Origin: Prevotella sp. CAG:732
Lineage (GTDB): Bacteria > Bacteroidota > Bacteroidia > Bacteroidales > Bacteroidaceae
Assembly: GCA_000436035.1 (NCBI GenBank)
Contig: FR893209.1
Coordinates: forward strand, 1-49,791
DNA length: 49,791 bases
Reading direction: 5' to 3'
Made by a program: the position numbers and the translations under genes. Of the stretch, positions 24,564-33,310 are shown in pieces (position 1 is the stretch's first letter; each line of letters begins with the position of its first letter). A model generated the notes under the pieces. The model was not told where the DNA came from, ran no database searches, and saw nothing but the letters and a program-made list of their open reading frames with translations.

Positions 24564-25237
24564 ATTTGTAACTTTCTGATGTCCAGAATGGTAATCTCCT
24601 TGCCGTTGATGCTGATGGTTCCATCTTCTGCCAGTTCTGCCAAGCATCTGATAAGTGAGAACTTCTGGATGGCGAAAGAATCTGCCAAGTGCTGGCGTGA
24701 CTGGGCAAGAACAATCGTCTTGCTATGTTGTACCAATGCTTCAGTATGGAGATAGAACCTCACTTTCTCCTTGATGGTGAGTAAGGAGATGAATTTTATC
24801 TTCGAAGCGAGATAAGCACCAATATTAGAGAGTATGCCGATGAAGTTCCAGCGGATGGTGGAGAAAGAGTCAACGAGTTGTTGCAGAGAGCGGGATGACA
24901 TTCTGAGAATGTTCACTTCGCTCTCTGTCTCAATGGTGACGGGCATCACGTTGGGGTTGGCAAAGATGAAGTTGGGGGCTATCACATCTCCTTTTCGGAA
25001 TTGGATTACCTCCAGTTGTCTGCCCGAAGAGCCTGATACCATCCTTGCTGTCATCTCGCCGTTGAGTACGATGTCGGCATGGGGGTATTCGAATCCTGCG
25101 ATGGAGTAGAGGGCGTGTTTTTTGAATGGGATGATTTTGTGGCAGATGCAGGAGAGTGCGTCTGCGATTTCCATTTCGCTCATTCGATGGAATAGAGGGC
25201 AATGGGTCAGTGAGCTAATTATCTTTTGTTCGATCAT
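24560..25237 (-). CDS. Crp/Fnr-family regulator, HcpR-like
   Basis: The 225-residue protein has an N-terminal cyclic-nucleotide-type beta barrel (residues about 20-115: FKKHALYSIAGFEYPHADIV, FRKGDVIAPNFIF), a long dimer helix, and a C-terminal helix-turn-helix (SRQHLADSFAIQKFSLIRCL). There is no N-terminal Fnr cysteine set, so it does not sense oxygen by an iron-sulphur cluster; HcpR of Porphyromonas uses haem, which fits but cannot be shown here. Gene order next to hcp argues for control of nitrosative-stress genes. A -7 box is at 25284-25291. Confidence 0.85.
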   Translation of the reverse strand: MIEQKIISSLTHCPLFHRMSEMEIADALSCICHKIIPFKKHALYSIAGFEYPHADIVLNGEMTARMVSGSSGRQLEVIQFRKGDVIAPNFIFANPNVMPVTIETESEVNILRMSSRSLQQLVDSFSTIRWNFIGILSNIGAYLASKIKFISLLTIKEKVRFYLHTEALVQHSKTIVLAQSRQHLADSFAIQKFSLIRCLAELAEDGTISINGKEITILDIRKLQI

Positions 25238-25283
25238 ACTGTTGGGTTCTTTGAAAAGTTAATGTCTGATTGTAAAGTTTCTG

Positions 25284-25291
25284 CAAAGATA
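25284..25291 (-). promoter_or_regulatory. -7 box of the Crp/Fnr gene
   Basis: CAAAGATA reads TATCTTTG leftward, about 47 bases before the ATG at 25237. Confidence 0.55.
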
Positions 25292-25339
25292 GTGCAAACC
25301 GAATGCAATGAAAACTTGCTTTCTAATTGCTAAGGTGCA

Positions 25340-25362
25340 GCCTATCTTCTGCAAAGATAGGC
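25340..25362. promoter_or_regulatory. 23-bp perfect inverted repeat upstream of the Crp/Fnr gene
   Basis: GCCTATCTT (25340-25348), CTGCA, AAGATAGGC (25354-25362). It includes a second CAAAGATA (-7-like) sequence and lies about 50 bases upstream of the Crp/Fnr -7 box, so it is a candidate operator in the gap between divergent genes. Confidence 0.4.
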
Positions 25363-25490
25363 ATATTTATCGTAATTATCTCAAAAAACGACAGAAAAGT
25401 TTGCTTATTTCATCAAATCATTGTAATTTAGCGTCATCAAACCGAAAATTCATCGGTTCTGATGGGTTTTATAGATAAAGGTTTACAATT

Positions 25491-26483
25491 ATGAAAACAA
25501 GAAGAAAATACAAGATAATCGGGGGAGTAATGGTAACTTTATTGTTAGTTGTCGCCTGCTTGATGGGTGCAAGCTTTTACATGCTGGATTATTCTCTCGG
25601 CTATACTCAGCAAGATAGAAAAACGGCTGAGGCTCAGCGTAATCGCATCCGAAAGGAATGCCCTTGGACGATGGCTTGGATGGATTCCATTTATCAGAAT
25701 CATACCATAAAGGATACCTTTGTAGTGATGCCTTCGGGCTATAAGGGGCATGCCCTTTATCTCTATGCACCGAAACCTACCGATAAGACGGCGGTGGTGG
25801 TGCATGGTTATAAGGTGCGTGCCGAGGGAATGCTCCATATCGCCTATCTCTACAATCACGATATGAGATATAATGTGCTTCTGCCAGACCTTTATGGTCA
25901 TGGCGAGAGTGAGGGCGACCATATCCAAATGGGATGGAAAGATAGGTGGGATGTCGTCCGATGGTCGGAAGTGGCTGATGAAATCTTCTCGAAGCCGAGG
26001 GGAGCTATGCAGAATATGAGCCTGAAAGATACCCATACCCAGCAAGTGCTTCATGGCATTTCGATGGGTGCGGCGACAGTGATGGCGGTATCGGGTGAGA
26101 AGACTCACGATTACGTGAAATGCTTTGTAGAGGATTGTGGCTATTCGAGCGTATGGGATGAGTTTGCGGCTCAGCTCAAAGATCAGTTTGGCTTGCCATC
26201 TTTCCCTTTGATGAATACCACTTCTAGGCTTTGCCAGTTGAAGTATGGTTGGTCGTTTGCTGAGGCGCAACAGATAGAGCAGGTAAGGAAGAGCACCAAA
26301 CCGATGCTCTTTATCCACGGCGACAAAGATGACTTTGTGCCTTATCGTATGCTCCAGCCACTGTATGAGGCAAAGACGAAAGGCAAGAAAGCCATCTTCA
26401 TAGCCAAAGGCTCCATCCATGCGATGGCATATCGTGACCAGCATGAGGAATATACCAAGGTGGTAAAGGAGTTCTTGCAGTAA
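25491..26483 (+). CDS. Alpha/beta hydrolase with N-terminal membrane anchor
   Basis: The 330-residue protein has one hydrophobic segment at residues 9-32 (IIGGVMVTLLLVVACLMGAS), so it is anchored or secreted with the domain in the periplasm. The hydrolase fold shows the oxyanion region AVVVHGYKVR (101-110), the nucleophile Ser191 in HGISMGAAT, the acid near 278-280 in IHGDKDDFVP and His310 in KGSIHAMAY. It resembles Bacteroidota proteins annotated as alpha/beta hydrolases close to bacterial BEM46-like proteins. Substrate is unknown, probably an ester or peptide bond. It is transcribed away from the Crp/Fnr gene. Confidence 0.85.
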   Translation: MKTRRKYKIIGGVMVTLLLVVACLMGASFYMLDYSLGYTQQDRKTAEAQRNRIRKECPWTMAWMDSIYQNHTIKDTFVVMPSGYKGHALYLYAPKPTDKTAVVVHGYKVRAEGMLHIAYLYNHDMRYNVLLPDLYGHGESEGDHIQMGWKDRWDVVRWSEVADEIFSKPRGAMQNMSLKDTHTQQVLHGISMGAATVMAVSGEKTHDYVKCFVEDCGYSSVWDEFAAQLKDQFGLPSFPLMNTTSRLCQLKYGWSFAEAQQIEQVRKSTKPMLFIHGDKDDFVPYRMLQPLYEAKTKGKKAIFIAKGSIHAMAYRDQHEEYTKVVKEFLQ

Positions 26484-26507
26484 GGAATATTAGTTGTGGT
26501 GCTATAT

Positions 26508-26601
26508 TTATTCTACAACATCCCAATCCAAAATTCCTTTTCCGAGGTCATCCAGTTCGATGGCTAAGCCTGATGATAAGGCGATAGCGTTCCTCCATGA
26601 T
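26508..26601 (-). pseudogene. Remnant of an AAA-ATPase-like / PD-(D/E)XK protein
   Basis: Read leftward, this stretch ends with GLAIELDDLGKGILDWDVVE and a stop, almost the same as the C-terminus of the gene at 2668 (GLAIELEDMGKGLLDWKVVE). Directly upstream it jumps to a short EERYRLI segment, which in the longer copy lies about 85 residues earlier, and the frame changes there. It is thus the scar of a deleted second copy. The DNA to its right (26605-26680) still resembles the promoter region at 1960-2065. Confidence 0.7.
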
Positions 26602-26738
26602 AATCATTATTCTTGTCATTATCGAAAGAAACAGGTGAAAAGTTTTGGCTATTAGGTATTTTCTTTGTACTTTAGCGGCATCAAATACCGAGAAATCGTG
26701 TAAACGAGTGAAATAGGGATTCATATCATTTGGGGAAT

Positions 26739-27245
26739 ATGGCACAACTGACGGCAGAACAACGTAGCAAGATCATGGCTTCTATTCATTCCAAGAATAC
26801 GAAGCCTGAGATGATGGTGAGGAGGTATCTCTTTGCCTGCGGATTCCGTTATCGTGTCAACTGTCGTCGATTGCCTGGTACGCCAGATATAGTCCTTCGC
26901 AAATATCGCTCTTGCATCTTTGTGAATGGTTGCTTTTGGCATGGGCATGAGAATTGTGACAAGTATCGACTACCCAAGACGAATGTAGAGTTTTGGAGCC
27001 AAAAGATTACTCGCAATAAGCAGCGAGATGTCGAGGTGCAACATCAGTTGGCAAGGATGGGATGGCACGTGATGACAATCTGGGAATGCCAACTTGATAC
27101 AAAAGAAAAAAGAGAGCGTACACTCATGGCTATTGAATATACGCTCAATCATATCTATCTGATGGATCATGTCAAACCTTATCGCTTGCCAGAGGATAAC
27201 TCAGTGACAATGGCAGCAGAAGAGATACACCGGGAAACCCCATAA
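26739..27245 (+). CDS. vsr: Very short patch repair (Vsr) endonuclease with C-terminal tail
   Basis: The 168-residue protein starts at the ATG at 26739 (MAQLTAEQRSKIM). Vsr cuts the DNA strand 5' to the T in a T:G mismatch that arises from deaminated 5-methylcytosine. The PD-(D/E)XK-like core is clear: YRVNCRRLPGTPDIVL (Asp50), then FVNGCFWHGHENC (metal and His region, 61-73) and the closing WHVMTIWECQL. No cytosine methylase is nearby, so it is an orphan. After the nuclease domain comes a tail PYRLPEDNSVTMAAEEIH (27177-27230 and a few more residues), shared almost exactly with the XRE regulator at 46762. Confidence 0.88.
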   Translation: MAQLTAEQRSKIMASIHSKNTKPEMMVRRYLFACGFRYRVNCRRLPGTPDIVLRKYRSCIFVNGCFWHGHENCDKYRLPKTNVEFWSQKITRNKQRDVEVQHQLARMGWHVMTIWECQLDTKEKRERTLMAIEYTLNHIYLMDHVKPYRLPEDNSVTMAAEEIHRETP

Positions 27246-27254
27246 CACCTATTT

Positions 27255-28028
27255 TTACTTCACATACTTCAGTATCTCCTTGCTCTTTCTGCCTTTCTTG
27301 GCAGGTTGTGGCATAAAGCCTTCGGTGAGACCGGTCTTCTCGGTCATCGCCTGGAAGACGGAGGCGGCATAGTCGGAGAGTTTTAGCTTAGCTAACTCCT
27401 CATTGATGGCATCCTCGTCATAGTTGTCGGCATAGAGCAAGTCGTGCAAGTCATCCAGATAGCTCTGAGGTATGTTTTGGTGAGGCATACGACTCTGTAT
27501 CTGTAAAATCTGAGCGATGATGGCATCCTTCGTTTGGGTAGCGATGGCCTCTGCCTTGTGCTGCTCAAAGATGGATAGGGTGGAAGTGTCTGCATGATAC
27601 CAGTCTTCCGCCATGTTGTTCTCAGAGGTGAGATGGCTATATCCGAAATATCGAATCAGCGAAATGTTCGTATTCCAAGCCTTTTTCTCCAAGTAAGTTT
27701 TCTCCATCGGAGTCGTCGCTATCAAGAGGTTTGCCTTCTGATACATCTTCTTCTGATACATAAGGGTTTGCAAACTTCGCTTGAAGTGAGGGTTCTTGCA
27801 ATTTCGCTCGGATATATCACCGAGAGGACACACGATGTATGGAATGCCCATCTTTCTCGCTTGGCGAGCCAGTTGGGCACCCTTGATGGTCCATGCTCCT
27901 ACTATCAGCACAATGTCGGCATCTGCCATCTGCTTTACGATGTCGAGCTGCTTGTTCAATGCGTCAAGATAGGGCATGTACATCTTGTACAATTTCTTCT
28001 GCTTGGAAACGAACAAAAATACTTTCAT
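27255..28028 (-). CDS. Glycosyltransferase-like protein (GT-B N-terminal fold), uncertain
   Basis: The 257-residue protein has alternating strands and helices: MKVFLFVSKQKKLYKMYMPY, ADADIVLIVGAWTIKGAQLA, MGIPYIVCPLGDIS, ANLLIATTPMEKTYLEK. This is the pattern of the N-terminal half of a GT-B glycosyltransferase (GT4-like), but the nucleotide-sugar-binding half is absent and replaced by a helical, charged region (QSRMPHQNIPQSYLDDLHDL to KGRKSKEILKYVK). It follows the GT2 gene by six bases, so they probably act in the same glycan pathway. The function is inferred from fold pattern and context only. Confidence 0.5.
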   Translation of the reverse strand: MKVFLFVSKQKKLYKMYMPYLDALNKQLDIVKQMADADIVLIVGAWTIKGAQLARQARKMGIPYIVCPLGDISERNCKNPHFKRSLQTLMYQKKMYQKANLLIATTPMEKTYLEKKAWNTNISLIRYFGYSHLTSENNMAEDWYHADTSTLSIFEQHKAEAIATQTKDAIIAQILQIQSRMPHQNIPQSYLDDLHDLLYADNYDEDAINEELAKLKLSDYAASVFQAMTEKTGLTEGFMPQPAKKGRKSKEILKYVK

Positions 28029-28034
28029 AAATCT

Positions 28035-29246
28035 TTATAGTTTATGGCTGGTGAAGTCATTCTTATCTGCTCTCCAATATCTCAATTTGTTGGCTAGGTT
28101 TCTCCATACGATGCCATACTCATAGAAAGGCAACTTGATGATGGAAATCTCGTCGTCGAAATGCTTGATAGCCTTGTTGGCGATGATCATGCGTAGGATG
28201 AAGAGGAGCAAGAAGGCGAAGCCTGCGCAACCCGTCAATATCCAGTCGTGCATGATGATACCGTATGCCAAGGTGGCGATGGAGGCGATGAGACTGAGGT
28301 GAGGCAACAAGTGGTCGAAGAACATCAAGGTGCGCATGGATGCTACTCTGCTCAACGAGCGGCGTGATGCTTGCAAGTAGAGATGGGCATTGTGCCAAGC
28401 CTTGCTGGATGGCTCGTCATGGATGAGCCAAGCATCGCTATCCAGTTCTACGGAAGTCTCGCCACATTGTGCATATTTATTGACCAAGAAGTCATACTCG
28501 CCACGTATCAACTCCAAGTTGCCTTGATAACCTTGCTCACGCATGAAGTCGCTCTTGCGAAAGGCTACATTCGGCATGTGAGTACGATAACCATAGGAGT
28601 GTTGAGCACGGCGAAGGAGATAGAAAGCCTTGCGGATGCTCTCGAAGCGGCGAACACCCTTGGTCTCTTCATCGAAGCCTACATATCCCAATACCAAGTG
28701 GTTAGGCTCTTGACAGTTGCGTGCCATGGTCATCAACCACTTGTCGTTTTCTGGCTTGCAAGATGGCTCGGTCATCAGAATCCATTCATTCTTGGCAGCC
28801 TTTACACCGAGGGTGATTTGGAGCTTCTTGCGGCTCATGTAGCGAGAACTCTCTGGAATATATGTATAATAAAGATGAGGATTCTCTGCGGCAGTGCGTT
28901 TCAAGAAGTCTAGGGTCTCGCCGTCTGTGCTCTGGCAAACCACGATGACTTGATAGTCGGCTGGGTATTGCTGCTTCAGAAACATAGGGAGATTACGTTC
29001 TAACTCCGGCAGGTTGTCATGAGCGGTAATCAACACCGTGATAGGCGGGCGCTTCTCTGAGACTTCATTTTGGGAAGAGATGTCTTCTGCTGGGCTCTCT
29101 GTCTCTGGGGACGCTTCTGTATCTTCTGAACTGGCAAGCTTTGGAAAGCGCAACGAGCGCAGGAATGGATTGATCAGCGATCCGAGGATTGCCAATGCTA
29201 CCACTACTGCGCTTGTGATTATAGTTGTTAAACTAACTGTTATCAT
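28035..29246 (-). CDS. Membrane-anchored family 2 glycosyltransferase
   Basis: The 403-residue protein has an N-terminal transmembrane helix (residues about 4-26), then a low-complexity acidic linker, then a GT2 domain starting PPITVLITAHDNLPELERNL. The nucleotide-binding region ends in NEWILMTEPSCKPEND (the DxD equivalent is degenerate: TEP), followed by the acceptor loop with GEYDFLVNKYAQC. Two further hydrophobic segments lie near residues 315-360 (LSLIASIATLAYGIIMHDW, TGCAGFAFLLLFILRMI). It acts at the inner membrane, probably in polysaccharide or glycolipid assembly. The altered DxD leaves donor use uncertain. Confidence 0.8.
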   Translation of the reverse strand: MITVSLTTIITSAVVVALAILGSLINPFLRSLRFPKLASSEDTEASPETESPAEDISSQNEVSEKRPPITVLITAHDNLPELERNLPMFLKQQYPADYQVIVVCQSTDGETLDFLKRTAAENPHLYYTYIPESSRYMSRKKLQITLGVKAAKNEWILMTEPSCKPENDKWLMTMARNCQEPNHLVLGYVGFDEETKGVRRFESIRKAFYLLRRAQHSYGYRTHMPNVAFRKSDFMREQGYQGNLELIRGEYDFLVNKYAQCGETSVELDSDAWLIHDEPSSKAWHNAHLYLQASRRSLSRVASMRTLMFFDHLLPHLSLIASIATLAYGIIMHDWILTGCAGFAFLLLFILRMIIANKAIKHFDDEISIIKLPFYEYGIVWRNLANKLRYWRADKNDFTSHKL

Positions 29247-29302
29247 TTTCTTCTCTCGTAAAAATCAGGAGTGGCTTTCACTCCCGATTATTCCAAACGT
29301 CA

Positions 29303-30460
29303 TTAAAGGTCTTCCGTGATATAGCCCTTAGGCAACTGGCGGCAGTTGTACTGGCTCGCCATGATTTCGCCGTAAGCTCCGGCTGAACGAAGAGCTATCA
29401 AGTCGCCACGATGAGTCTTGTTGATGTCGATAGCCTTGGCAAAGACATCGCTCGACTCGCAGATAGGACCTACCACGTCGTAAGTTTCCTCTGGCTCATT
29501 GCTGGAGATGTTCTCTATCTTGTGGTATGCCTGATAGAGGGCTGGGCGGATGAGGTCTGTCATGCCGGCATCAACGATGGCAAACTGCTTGGCTGTACCT
29601 TGCTTCACATAGAGTACCTTAGTGATGAGACTTCCCATCTGACCTACTACTGCACGACCCAACTCGAAGTGTAACTTCTGACCTTCACGCAACTTCAAGA
29701 ACTTGGCATAAGTGTCGAAGTAAGCCTTGAAGTCTGGGATTGGCACACGGTTAGGGTGGTTGTAGTCGATGCCAAGACCGCCACCCACGTTGATGTTCTT
29801 CACTACGATGTGATGGCTTTCGAGTTGGTCTTGCAATTCGTTGATACGATTGCAGAGTGCCTCGAAGTCACCCATGTCAAGTATCTGACTACCAATGTGG
29901 AAGTGCAGACCTAAGAACTTGATGTTCTTCATCTGTGCTGCTTCCTCAATCACGTTCTCCATGTCTTCCATGGCGATACCAAACTTGTTCTCTGCCAGTC
30001 CGGTTGTGATGTTAGCATGTGTATGAGCACCCACGTTAGGGTTGATGCGGAAACATACCTGTGCCACCTTGCCTTGTTTCTCTGCGAGCTCGTTGATGAC
30101 CTCTAGCTCTGGGATGCTCTCCACATTGAAGCAGAAGATTCCCTTCTCCAATCCGAGGTTGATTTCCCAATCGCTCTTGCCAACGCCAGCATATACTATC
30201 TTGCTAGCCGGGAAACCGGCATTGGTGGCTGCTTGAATCTCACCTCCGCTCACACAGTCGGCACCCAAGCCTGCCTGGCAGATAATGTTGAGCACCTTAG
30301 GGTTGGCATTTGCCTTTACGGCATAATGTACCTCGAAGTTCTCATGCTTGCCAGCCTCCTCGTTGATAGTCTTGAGGGTCTTTCTCAACACAGCGGTGTC
30401 GTAATAGTAGAACGGAGTCTGTATCTCCTGAAATTTATCTATCGGAAATGTACCTTTCAT
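29303..30460 (-). CDS. lysA: Diaminopimelate decarboxylase
   Basis: It converts meso-diaminopimelate to lysine with PLP. The 385-residue protein shows the PLP-lysine strand VHYAVKANANPKVLN (Lys near residue 48), GADCVSGGEIQAA, the histidine strand LGLHFHIGSQ, the phosphate-binding NVGGGLGIDY, and the partner-subunit active-site segments CESSDVFA and SAGAYGEIMAS. Normal length and fold-type III layout; cytosolic. It lies 52 bases after lysC, so the first and last steps of lysine synthesis are in one transcript. Confidence 0.95.
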   Translation of the reverse strand: MKGTFPIDKFQEIQTPFYYYDTAVLRKTLKTINEEAGKHENFEVHYAVKANANPKVLNIICQAGLGADCVSGGEIQAATNAGFPASKIVYAGVGKSDWEINLGLEKGIFCFNVESIPELEVINELAEKQGKVAQVCFRINPNVGAHTHANITTGLAENKFGIAMEDMENVIEEAAQMKNIKFLGLHFHIGSQILDMGDFEALCNRINELQDQLESHHIVVKNINVGGGLGIDYNHPNRVPIPDFKAYFDTYAKFLKLREGQKLHFELGRAVVGQMGSLITKVLYVKQGTAKQFAIVDAGMTDLIRPALYQAYHKIENISSNEPEETYDVVGPICESSDVFAKAIDINKTHRGDLIALRSAGAYGEIMASQYNCRQLPKGYITEDL

Positions 30461-30512
30461 TTCGCTTTTATCCTTAAAATGTTTTGTTATAGTTAAATTA
30501 GAATACCTTACA

Positions 30513-31832
30513 TTAGTCCTTGAACAAGACGTTGCTCAAGTTCTGCAATGCTTGCTTCTTATCTTTTTCCTTGATGAGGAATGAGATGTTGTAATTAGAA
30601 CCACCGTATGAAATCATGCGCACAGGGATGTTCTTCATCGCATCTGTAGCCATCGTCTCAAAACCTACGTTGCTCCAATCCAAGTCACCTACTACACAGA
30701 TGATACACATGTCTGAATCTACGGTGACAGTACCATACTTCTTCAACTCGTTGACGATGTCGTTCAAGTGAGCGTCGTTGTCGATACTCATGCTGACACC
30801 TACCTCTGAGGTAGCAATCATGTCGATAGGAGTCTGGTAGCTCTCGAAAATCTCGAATACCTTGCGCAAGAAACCAGTAGCGAGCAACATGCGGCTACTC
30901 TTGATCTTGATGGCAGTGATGTTGTCCTTAGCTGCTACAGCCTTGATCTTGCCACGTACGATGACATTGTCGATGATAGTACCGTCTGCCTTAGGATCCA
31001 TGGTGTTCTTCAAGCGAACAGGGATGCCTGCGTACTTGGCTGGTTGAACGCAAGTAGGGTGGAGAATCTTAGCACCGAAGTATGCCAACTCGGCTGCTTC
31101 CTCGAAGTTCAACTGGCGTACAGCTTCTGTATGCTCTACCACACGAGGGTCGTTGTTGTGCATACCATCGATGTCTGTCCAAATCTGAATCTCCTCTGCA
31201 GGGAGGGCTGCACCGATGAGGGAAGCTGTATAGTCGCTACCACCACGCTGCAAGTTATCTACCTCACCGTAAGCATTGCGGCAGATGAAGCCTTGTGTGA
31301 TATAGATTTGATAACCTTGGTTCTGCTCCATGATAGCAGCAAGCTTCTCCTTGATGTACTGTGGGTCTGGCTCTGCGTTCTTGTCGGTACGCATAAAGTC
31401 TAATGCGCTGAGCAATACAGCCTTTATGCCTTGTTCGTTCAAGTAGTTTACAACCATGTTGGTGCTCATAACCTCGCCCTGGGCCACGATGCTCTTCTCC
31501 TCGAAAGAAGTGAAGAGATCCTTGGTGAAGGAGCGGAGATAGTCGAACTCACCATGCAAGAACTCACGTGTGGTCTTCTTCATCTCGTCGGTAGAGTAGA
31601 GTTCCTCTACGTGCTGCATGTATTTCTTCTCCAAGTTGTTGATTACCTCGTTGGCACCTTCTGGGTTCTTCTTGTAGAGATAGTCAGAAATCTCAACGAG
31701 AGAGTTGGTTGTACCACTCATGGCAGAAAGCACAACGAATGTTGGCTCGCCTGATTCTGTAATCAAAGAGGCTACTCCCTTCATGCGCTCTGGTGAGCCT
31801 ACGGATGTACCTCCGAATTTCATTACCTTCAT
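30513..31832 (-). CDS. lysC: Aspartate kinase, monofunctional
   Basis: It phosphorylates aspartate, the committed step to lysine, threonine and methionine. The 439-residue protein starts MKVMKFGGTSVGSPERM (KFGGTS motif), has the kinase fold with FICRNAYGEVDNLQRGGSDY and WTDIDGMHNNDPRVV, then two ACT domains from about residue 290 (KSSRMLLATGFLRKVFEIFE, VDSDMCIICVVGDLD) for feedback control by an end product. No fused homoserine dehydrogenase is present. It lies between ftsE and lysA on one strand. Confidence 0.95.
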   Translation of the reverse strand: MKVMKFGGTSVGSPERMKGVASLITESGEPTFVVLSAMSGTTNSLVEISDYLYKKNPEGANEVINNLEKKYMQHVEELYSTDEMKKTTREFLHGEFDYLRSFTKDLFTSFEEKSIVAQGEVMSTNMVVNYLNEQGIKAVLLSALDFMRTDKNAEPDPQYIKEKLAAIMEQNQGYQIYITQGFICRNAYGEVDNLQRGGSDYTASLIGAALPAEEIQIWTDIDGMHNNDPRVVEHTEAVRQLNFEEAAELAYFGAKILHPTCVQPAKYAGIPVRLKNTMDPKADGTIIDNVIVRGKIKAVAAKDNITAIKIKSSRMLLATGFLRKVFEIFESYQTPIDMIATSEVGVSMSIDNDAHLNDIVNELKKYGTVTVDSDMCIICVVGDLDWSNVGFETMATDAMKNIPVRMISYGGSNYNISFLIKEKDKKQALQNLSNVLFKD

Positions 31833-31870
31833 AGTCGTAATATTTTATAATTAATAATTCTTAATTGAAT

Positions 31871-32587
31871 TTAGTTCTCCTCTCCATCTTCTGTGAGGTC
31901 GATGTGATTGTATTCCTTGGTTACGTCGTGTAATTCGCCATCTTTGCAGCGATACACGATGCCGGGGAACTTGTCGAGCATCGGAATGTTGTGGGTCGTC
32001 ATCACAACGGCTGTGCCTTGTTTGGTGATGTCTTTGAGAAGACTCACGATGTTGCTGGCTGTCTCTGGGTCGAGATTGCCAGTAGGCTCATCGGCGATGA
32101 TCACCTTTGGATTGTTGAGTAGGGCACGAGCGATGGCTATGCGCTGCTGCTCTCCTCCAGACAACTCGTGAGGCATCTTGTCGATTTTCTCTATCATGCC
32201 TACCTCGTTGAGCACTTCCTCGATGCGCTTGTTGATGTCGTCTTTCTTTTTCCAACCAGTAGCCTTGAGCACAAACTCGAAGTTTTTGCGCACGGTGCGG
32301 TCGTGGAGCAACTGGAAGTCTTGGAAAATGATGCCAAGCTCTTTGCGTAACGCAGGAATTTCCTTGCGCTTGATAACCTTGAGGTCGCGTCCAAGAATCT
32401 CGGCTTTCTCTGTCTCTCCCTCTACGAGGTCCAATTCGCAGTACAAGGTTTTCAGAAGAGAACTCTTTCCTGAGCCGACCTTGCCAATCAAGTAGGTGAA
32501 CTCTCCTTCGTCAACATGGAAGTTGACATCCTTGAGCACGCACTTGTCTGCTTGGTATATGCTTACTTTCTGATAATCTATTAGCAT
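31871..32587 (-). CDS. ftsE: FtsE-like ABC transporter ATP-binding protein
   Basis: The 238-residue protein has Walker A (GKVGSGKSS, residues 36-44), a Q-loop in GIIFQDFQLL, the signature LSGGEQQRIAIARAL, Walker B (KVIIADEPTGNLD) and the switch His in MTTHNIPML. Size and motifs match FtsE, which with membrane protein FtsX controls peptidoglycan hydrolases at division. No ftsX lies next to it here. It sits inside a histidine/lysine gene string, 15 bases after hisIE. A LolD- or MacB-type ATPase is the alternative, but the FtsE-like ATPase without a fused permease is the best fit. Confidence 0.8.
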   Translation of the reverse strand: MLIDYQKVSIYQADKCVLKDVNFHVDEGEFTYLIGKVGSGKSSLLKTLYCELDLVEGETEKAEILGRDLKVIKRKEIPALRKELGIIFQDFQLLHDRTVRKNFEFVLKATGWKKKDDINKRIEEVLNEVGMIEKIDKMPHELSGGEQQRIAIARALLNNPKVIIADEPTGNLDPETASNIVSLLKDITKQGTAVVMTTHNIPMLDKFPGIVYRCKDGELHDVTKEYNHIDLTEDGEEN

Positions 32588-32602
32588 TATTTCTGTTCTT
32601 TA

Positions 32603-33250
32603 TTATTTCATTTCTCCTTTGCTCTTGGCTACTCGGCGCTTCTTGTCCCAGTCTGGGTCGTGGCGCATCTGTAGTTCCTTGGCAATATCTTCGATTCTCA
32701 ATCCCTTGCTAGTGAGCAATACGATGAGGTGGTAGAGAAGGTCGGAAGATTCGTAAACGAGTTTCTCATCATTGCCGTTGGTAGCTTCGATGATGGTTTC
32801 AACTGCTTCTTCTCCAACCTTTTGTGCCATTTTGTTGACACCTTTCTTGAAGAGACTTGTTGTGTAGCTACCCTCAGGCATTTCCTCGTGACGCTTGTCG
32901 ATGAAGTCTTGAAGCTCAGAGAGGAAGAGGATAGGATTCAACTCGTTCTCCTCGCCCCAGCAAGTGTCGGTACCTTTGTGGCAGGTAGGACCGTCTGGAT
33001 GTACCTTAATTAATAAGGTGTCGTTGTCACAGTCGTTTTGGATGCTTACGAGATTCAAGAAGTTGCCAGAAGTTTCCCCCTTGGTCCAAAGACAGTTGCG
33101 TGAGCGGCTCCAAAATGTAACTTTCTTGGTCTCTATCGTCTTATCGTATGCTTCCTTGTTCATGAATCCCAACATGAGGACGTTCTTGGTAATGGCGTCC
33201 TGGATGATGGCAGGAACAAGTCCGCCCATTTTCTCGAAATCTATTTCCAT
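32603..33250 (-). CDS. hisIE: Bifunctional phosphoribosyl-AMP cyclohydrolase / phosphoribosyl-ATP pyrophosphatase
   Basis: The fusion carries the second and third steps of histidine synthesis. The HisI half (residues 1-110) shows VLMLGFMNKEAYDKT, SRSRNCLWTKGETSGN and the zinc-ligand region HPDGPTCHKGTDTCWGE. The HisE half (115-205) is helical with MAQKVGEEAVETIIEA and SSDLLYHLIVLL, the metal-binding MazG-like pattern. The length of 215 is typical. A copy of a 21-base dispersed repeat (33285-33305) lies between it and hisF. Confidence 0.95.
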   Translation of the reverse strand: MEIDFEKMGGLVPAIIQDAITKNVLMLGFMNKEAYDKTIETKKVTFWSRSRNCLWTKGETSGNFLNLVSIQNDCDNDTLLIKVHPDGPTCHKGTDTCWGEENELNPILFLSELQDFIDKRHEEMPEGSYTTSLFKKGVNKMAQKVGEEAVETIIEATNGNDEKLVYESSDLLYHLIVLLTSKGLRIEDIAKELQMRHDPDWDKKRRVAKSKGEMK

Positions 33251-33284
33251 TTTATTGAATGTTTAATTATAGAGTGTCGAATTC

Positions 33285-33305
33285 TTCACTCTTCGTTCTT
33301 CACTT
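33285..33305. repeat. 21-bp dispersed repeat, copy 1
   Basis: A 21-base unit, containing CACTCTTCGTTCTTCACTT, preceded by GAATTC. Identical copies are at 39810-39830 and 40063-40083. This one lies in the 60-base gap between hisF and hisIE. Confidence 0.85.
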
Positions 33306-33310
33306 TTTAT

